From: Litorimonas sp963972195
GTDB lineage: Bacteria > Pseudomonadota > Alphaproteobacteria > Caulobacterales > Maricaulaceae
NCBI GenBank assembly: GCA_963972195.1
Contig: CAXATH010000005.1
Span: 1 to 64,000 of the forward strand
Direction: 5' to 3'
Length of the DNA: 64,000 nt
In this document: positions 61,115 through 64,000 of the stretch, one piece after another
Numbering within the stretch: the first letter of the stretch is position 1
How the letters are laid out: every line of letters starts with the position of its first letter
Notes under the pieces: model-generated
Database searches by the model: none
The model's input: the letters and a program-made list of their open reading frames with translations, nothing else
What the model was told of the DNA's origin: nothing
Made by a program: the position numbers and the translations under genes

Positions 61115-63594
61115 ACGAACAAGGCGGGGATGTGCGCCAGCAAAAGACAGATTGTACCCGTAACCGCGCCGTAAAACGTCCACACGCGGACAATCGAAAA
61201 TTCGGCTTGGCGCCGGGGTGAGGCATAGCCGCGGGCGTAACGAAGTCCTTGGAAGACGAGCATTAATCCGGCCAAGGCTGTGTGAAAAAGACCGAAAGCT
61301 CCGAGGACAAGCAAGGTCGCCCCGTAAGCATGTTCGGTCGGGGGCGGCGCACGAAATATCAAAGCAATCAAAGTTGCCGCCAGAAGCAGCATTCCGGCCC
61401 CGGCCAACCAAGTCATACGAACCGGTGAGGCCCCCCGTTTTAGTCGGTGCCAAGCCATTTGCGTTGCCTTGAACGTTATGATCGCCCCGCCTATCCCGAA
61501 GGCAATGTCGAGAAACGACATTTCAAGCCAAGCAGGCGGCGGCCAACCGGGCGCAATTGTCCATAGAAAAACATATCCGAAAATAAGTGACCCAAACAGG
61601 GTGGCATCCGCTGTCAGCAAAAATACGCTTCCCCACCATCCTGGTGATCGCGCGGTTTCATTTGCTAATGGCAGCCGGGTCTCGCGTCCTACGTCTCGCT
61701 CTCCCTCATCTGTCCGGCCTTCTCGACGCCAGGCCCAACGCCAAGCGAGCGCGGCCATAACCGCGAGCGCAAGCGGAGTCAGCCAATAAAACTTTATGAG
61801 GAGCGAGAAGAAAAATACGCCCGTCACCGCAGAGAATATAATGGGGAGGCCCGTATTTGCGGAATATGTCACGATATAATCGGGGCGGCCACTTGCAATA
61901 TCGACGGTTAGAGTCTCTCTTTGCGCATTATGAGGGGCTGCGAGATAGCCTTCCCCTCGGGCGAGCCGCACGGGCAGGTCGGGGTCTTCTTTCAGGGGGT
62001 CGCGGCGGTCAATATGAGGCAGGCTCGCGAAATTATAGGCGGGGGCGGGAGTCATCATCGCCCATTCCAGGGTGCCGGCGTTCCAAGGGTTGCGCCGCCC
62101 CCGCTTGGCCATCAGGGCGTTGACTATCAGATCCAGCAACACAATCATCAGTCCGATTGCGAGTATAAACCCGCTAATCGAGGCTAGCATATTGATCGCC
62201 CCCCAACCGCTATCGGCGTCATAGGTGTGAATACGCCGGCGCTGCCCCAAAAGTCCGACCCAATGCATAGCCAGAAACGTCCCATGAAATCCGATAAAAA
62301 TAAGCGCAAACGCAAATTCGCCTATCCGGAAATACCGCCGCCGTCCCGTGACGTGCGGCGCCCAGTAATACAGCCCCGCTAAGACAGGAAAGACAAAGCC
62401 CCCAAACAGCACATAATGTAGATGCGCCGTTACAAACGCCGTGTCGTGGGCTTGCCAGTCAAACGGTACGATGGCGAGCATGACGCCGGTCAGTCCGCCA
62501 ATGACGAAGGTGGCAAAAAACCCGAGAACATACAGCATGGGTAGATGTAGTTCGGGGCGTCCCTTCCAGATTGTGCCGATCCAGGCAAATATCTGAACGG
62601 CGGTTGGGACGGCGACCAAGGTCGAAGCGGCTGAGAAAAAGGCCACTCCCATATGCGGAATGCCTGTTGTAAACATGTGATGAACCCAAAGACCGAAACT
62701 CAGAAATGCCAGCGCTACAAGAGAGGCGACGACCCACCCATAGCCCAGCAGGGTCGTTCGGGACATCACTGGAATGAGCGTTGAGAGGATACCGGCCGCA
62801 GGTAGGAATATGATGTAGACCTCCGGGTGACCAAACAGCCAGAAGAGATGCTGCCAAAGTAGGCTGTCCCCTCCAAGTGCGGCCTGAAAGAACGGAAGCC
62901 CGAAGGCGCGCTCAAGTTCCAATAGGATAGAGCCAAGGATAAGCGGGGGAAACCCGGTCAGAATCATCAAAGACGTCACCAGTGCGTACCAAGCGAAAAT
63001 CGGCATTTTGTCGAGCGACATGCCGGGCGCGCGAAATTTCAGAATTGAGACGCAAATCTCGACGGCAGCGCAAATCGCGGAAATTTCGACGAAGGTGACA
63101 CCGATCAGCCAGACATCAGAATTGATGCCGGGGGATTGAATTGCGTTTGTCAGCGGCGGATACATGAACCAGCCGCCATCCGGAGCGACGCCGAAGAGCA
63201 AAGCGCCGAGCATCATTAACCCGCCAAACGCATAACACCAGAAGCCGTAGGCGGTTAGCCTGGGATAGGCGAGATCGCGCGTGCCCAGCATCTTTGGGAG
63301 CAGATAAACCGCCAGACCCTCAAACGCCGGAATGGCAAACAGGAACATCATAATTGTTCCGTGCATGGTAAAAATCTGGTTATAAATATCGGGGCCAATA
63401 AAGGCCGAGTTTGGACTGGCCAGTTGCGCCCGGATTAGCATGGCGAGTACGCCGCCGACGGCAAAGAAGAAAAAGGCCGTGCCGAGATACATACGTCCAA
63501 GATCGCTGTGATTGACGGTTGTTACCCACCGCCTCCAGCCTGTCTCGGGCGCCCAAATTTCAGTTAGCTTACGGTGTCGCTGCAGAGCGTTCAT
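61111..63594 (-). CDS. Heme-copper oxidase fused subunit I and III
   Basis: 827 residues from the ATG at 63594, overlapping the subunit II stop (ATGA). Subunit I occupies about residues 1-560: the heme ligand in IFTMHGTIMMFLF, CuB His256 and Tyr260 in GHPEVY, the His pair in WVHHMFTTG, and the two heme His in TAHLHYVLFGG. Subunit III (about 610-827; WWGSVFLLTADATLFGSLIF, FKATQMAWHRLKRG) is fused at the C-terminus. The residue at the K-channel Lys position is Gln334 (VPTAVQIFAW instead of VPTGxKIF). The Asp of the D-channel entrance is kept (GTRDLAYPR). Confidence 0.93.
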   Translation of the reverse strand: MNALQRHRKLTEIWAPETGWRRWVTTVNHSDLGRMYLGTAFFFFAVGGVLAMLIRAQLASPNSAFIGPDIYNQIFTMHGTIMMFLFAIPAFEGLAVYLLPKMLGTRDLAYPRLTAYGFWCYAFGGLMMLGALLFGVAPDGGWFMYPPLTNAIQSPGINSDVWLIGVTFVEISAICAAVEICVSILKFRAPGMSLDKMPIFAWYALVTSLMILTGFPPLILGSILLELERAFGLPFFQAALGGDSLLWQHLFWLFGHPEVYIIFLPAAGILSTLIPVMSRTTLLGYGWVVASLVALAFLSFGLWVHHMFTTGIPHMGVAFFSAASTLVAVPTAVQIFAWIGTIWKGRPELHLPMLYVLGFFATFVIGGLTGVMLAIVPFDWQAHDTAFVTAHLHYVLFGGFVFPVLAGLYYWAPHVTGRRRYFRIGEFAFALIFIGFHGTFLAMHWVGLLGQRRRIHTYDADSGWGAINMLASISGFILAIGLMIVLLDLIVNALMAKRGRRNPWNAGTLEWAMMTPAPAYNFASLPHIDRRDPLKEDPDLPVRLARGEGYLAAPHNAQRETLTVDIASGRPDYIVTYSANTGLPIIFSAVTGVFFFSLLIKFYWLTPLALAVMAALAWRWAWRREGRTDEGERDVGRETRLPLANETARSPGWWGSVFLLTADATLFGSLIFGYVFLWTIAPGWPPPAWLEMSFLDIAFGIGGAIITFKATQMAWHRLKRGASPVRMTWLAGAGMLLLAATLIALIFRAPPPTEHAYGATLLVLGAFGLFHTALAGLMLVFQGLRYARGYASPRRQAEFSIVRVWTFYGAVTGTICLLLAHIPALFV

Positions 63595-64000
63595 GGGGCG
63601 TCTCCCGCGACAAACGCAGACCATCCGGTTGCGTCATGAGCCCGGACCTCAAAGGTGTGCCCAGCGTAGCCAACACCTGAAAACTCGGCACTTTGACCGA
63701 AATAGGTGCCGGGACTATCTGCCTCGATCCGGAGCACATTGACACGACCGGGAATAGCATCAAGCTTGCCAGCCAGGCGCGGCACCCAGAAACTGTGAAT
63801 GACATCTGATGTGGTGATAGAGACATCTACCGGTCTGCCAGCCGGAATATGAAGAACCGACTCTGTGACGTAACCGGGCCGGTCGGCATAGGCAAAGCTC
63901 CAGCTCCATTGCTGTGCTCTCGCCTCGACGCTTATGACGGCCTCGTCATTCCGAGGCAGCAACCGTTCGCCTATGATCAGGGCATAACCAAGAAGCGCGG
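63591..64000 (-). CDS. Heme-copper oxidase subunit II lacking CuA ligands (partial)
   Basis: The frame is open to the right edge, so the N-terminus is missing; 136 residues are visible. The end of a transmembrane helix (LLGYALIIGERLLP) is followed by the cupredoxin domain with VIHSFWVPRLAGKLDAIPGR. At the CuA site the sequence reads GQSAEFSGVGYAGHTFEV: both Cys are Ser, and His and Met are replaced, as in quinol oxidase subunit II (CyoA). The gene is therefore more likely a quinol oxidase subunit than a cytochrome c oxidase subunit. It overlaps the I/III gene by four bases. Confidence 0.85.
   Translation of the reverse strand, partial: ALLGYALIIGERLLPRNDEAVISVEARAQQWSWSFAYADRPGYVTESVLHIPAGRPVDVSITTSDVIHSFWVPRLAGKLDAIPGRVNVLRIEADSPGTYFGQSAEFSGVGYAGHTFEVRAHDATGWSAFVAGDAP

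Noticed and set aside
61115..61453. N-terminal extension of the small oxidase-operon protein
   Set aside because: It overlaps the coding part of the fused subunit I/III gene; the ATG at 61114 coupled to that stop is the sensible start.
1..64000. CRISPR arrays, tRNA or rRNA genes
   Set aside because: No regularly spaced repeats and no cloverleaf or rRNA-like stretch was recognised by eye.

Overview
The window looks like part of an alphaproteobacterial chromosome. The trb/virD2-type conjugation module, the RlxS-like relaxase with a DUF3363 tail, the DUF736, DUF2285, DUF2840 and DUF2274 companions, and the fused subunit I/III heme-copper oxidase are all at home in sphingomonads, Hyphomonadaceae or related groups. 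The species cannot be named from the sequence alone. No rRNA, tRNA or CRISPR array was seen.

Region 1 (1-23.1 kb) is most of the backbone of a Tn4371-like integrative and conjugative element. It runs ardA, parB, DUF736, a DUF2285 regulator, an AlpA/RdfS-like excisionase, DUF2840, the TraF peptidase, a candidate oriT, the relaxase, an AbiE toxin-antitoxin pair on the minus strand, traG, a CopG-like gene, trbBCDEJLFGI, DUF2274, a second DUF736 and a small conserved gene. Most genes from traG onward overlap or touch, so they read as one long operon. The integrase and a ParA/RepA partner are not in the window.

Region 2 (23.2-28.2 kb) is a visibly AT-richer cargo island immediately after the conjugation operon. 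On the minus strand lies a CBASS anti-phage operon: a small Lys/Ala repeat protein, a patatin-like phospholipase (CapV type), a CD-NTase and a stand-alone E2-like protein with a SEC-C zinc motif (type II-short, E2-CBASS layout). Diverging from it are a CapH-like HTH repressor, a CapP-like ImmA/IrrE peptidase and a phosphoribosyltransferase-like gene. The shared 132-bp intergenic region holds two matching 16-bp operators and a four-codon leader ORF that ends on the capH start codon. This is the most interesting locus of the window.

Region 3 (28.4-36.6 kb) is metabolic. A secreted protein with two ABM domains is divergent from a LysR regulator whose stop codon lies in a perfect 41-bp palindrome. 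Next comes a C2 module: an ExaC-like aldehyde dehydrogenase, a TorF-like porin, acetyl-CoA synthetase, an AcoR-like regulator lacking the AAA+ domain, and DUF779. Together these would turn ethanol-derived acetaldehyde into acetyl-CoA.

Region 4 (37-52 kb) is mostly envelope and polysaccharide: a large lipoprotein with seven FG-GAP repeats, two small membrane proteins, a flippase, an FkbM methyltransferase, an alpha/alpha-toroid protein, WecG/TagA and WecB enzymes, a PQQ-type sugar dehydrogenase, a GT2 glycosyltransferase, an NAD-dependent epimerase and an OafA-type acyltransferase with an SGNH domain.

Region 5 (51.9-60.4 kb, minus strand) is a partial type II secretion operon (gspF, methyltransferase, gspJ, K, L, M, a short gspC-like gene, gspD, gspI) without gspE or gspG. 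Region 6 (60.8-64 kb, minus strand) is a terminal oxidase operon whose subunit II lacks the CuA ligands and whose fused subunit I/III has Gln where the K-channel Lys is expected. It is therefore probably a quinol oxidase of unusual type, and it runs off the right edge. Dispersed intergenic repeats around the core TCCGCTAAGGGG occur from 23 kb rightward.
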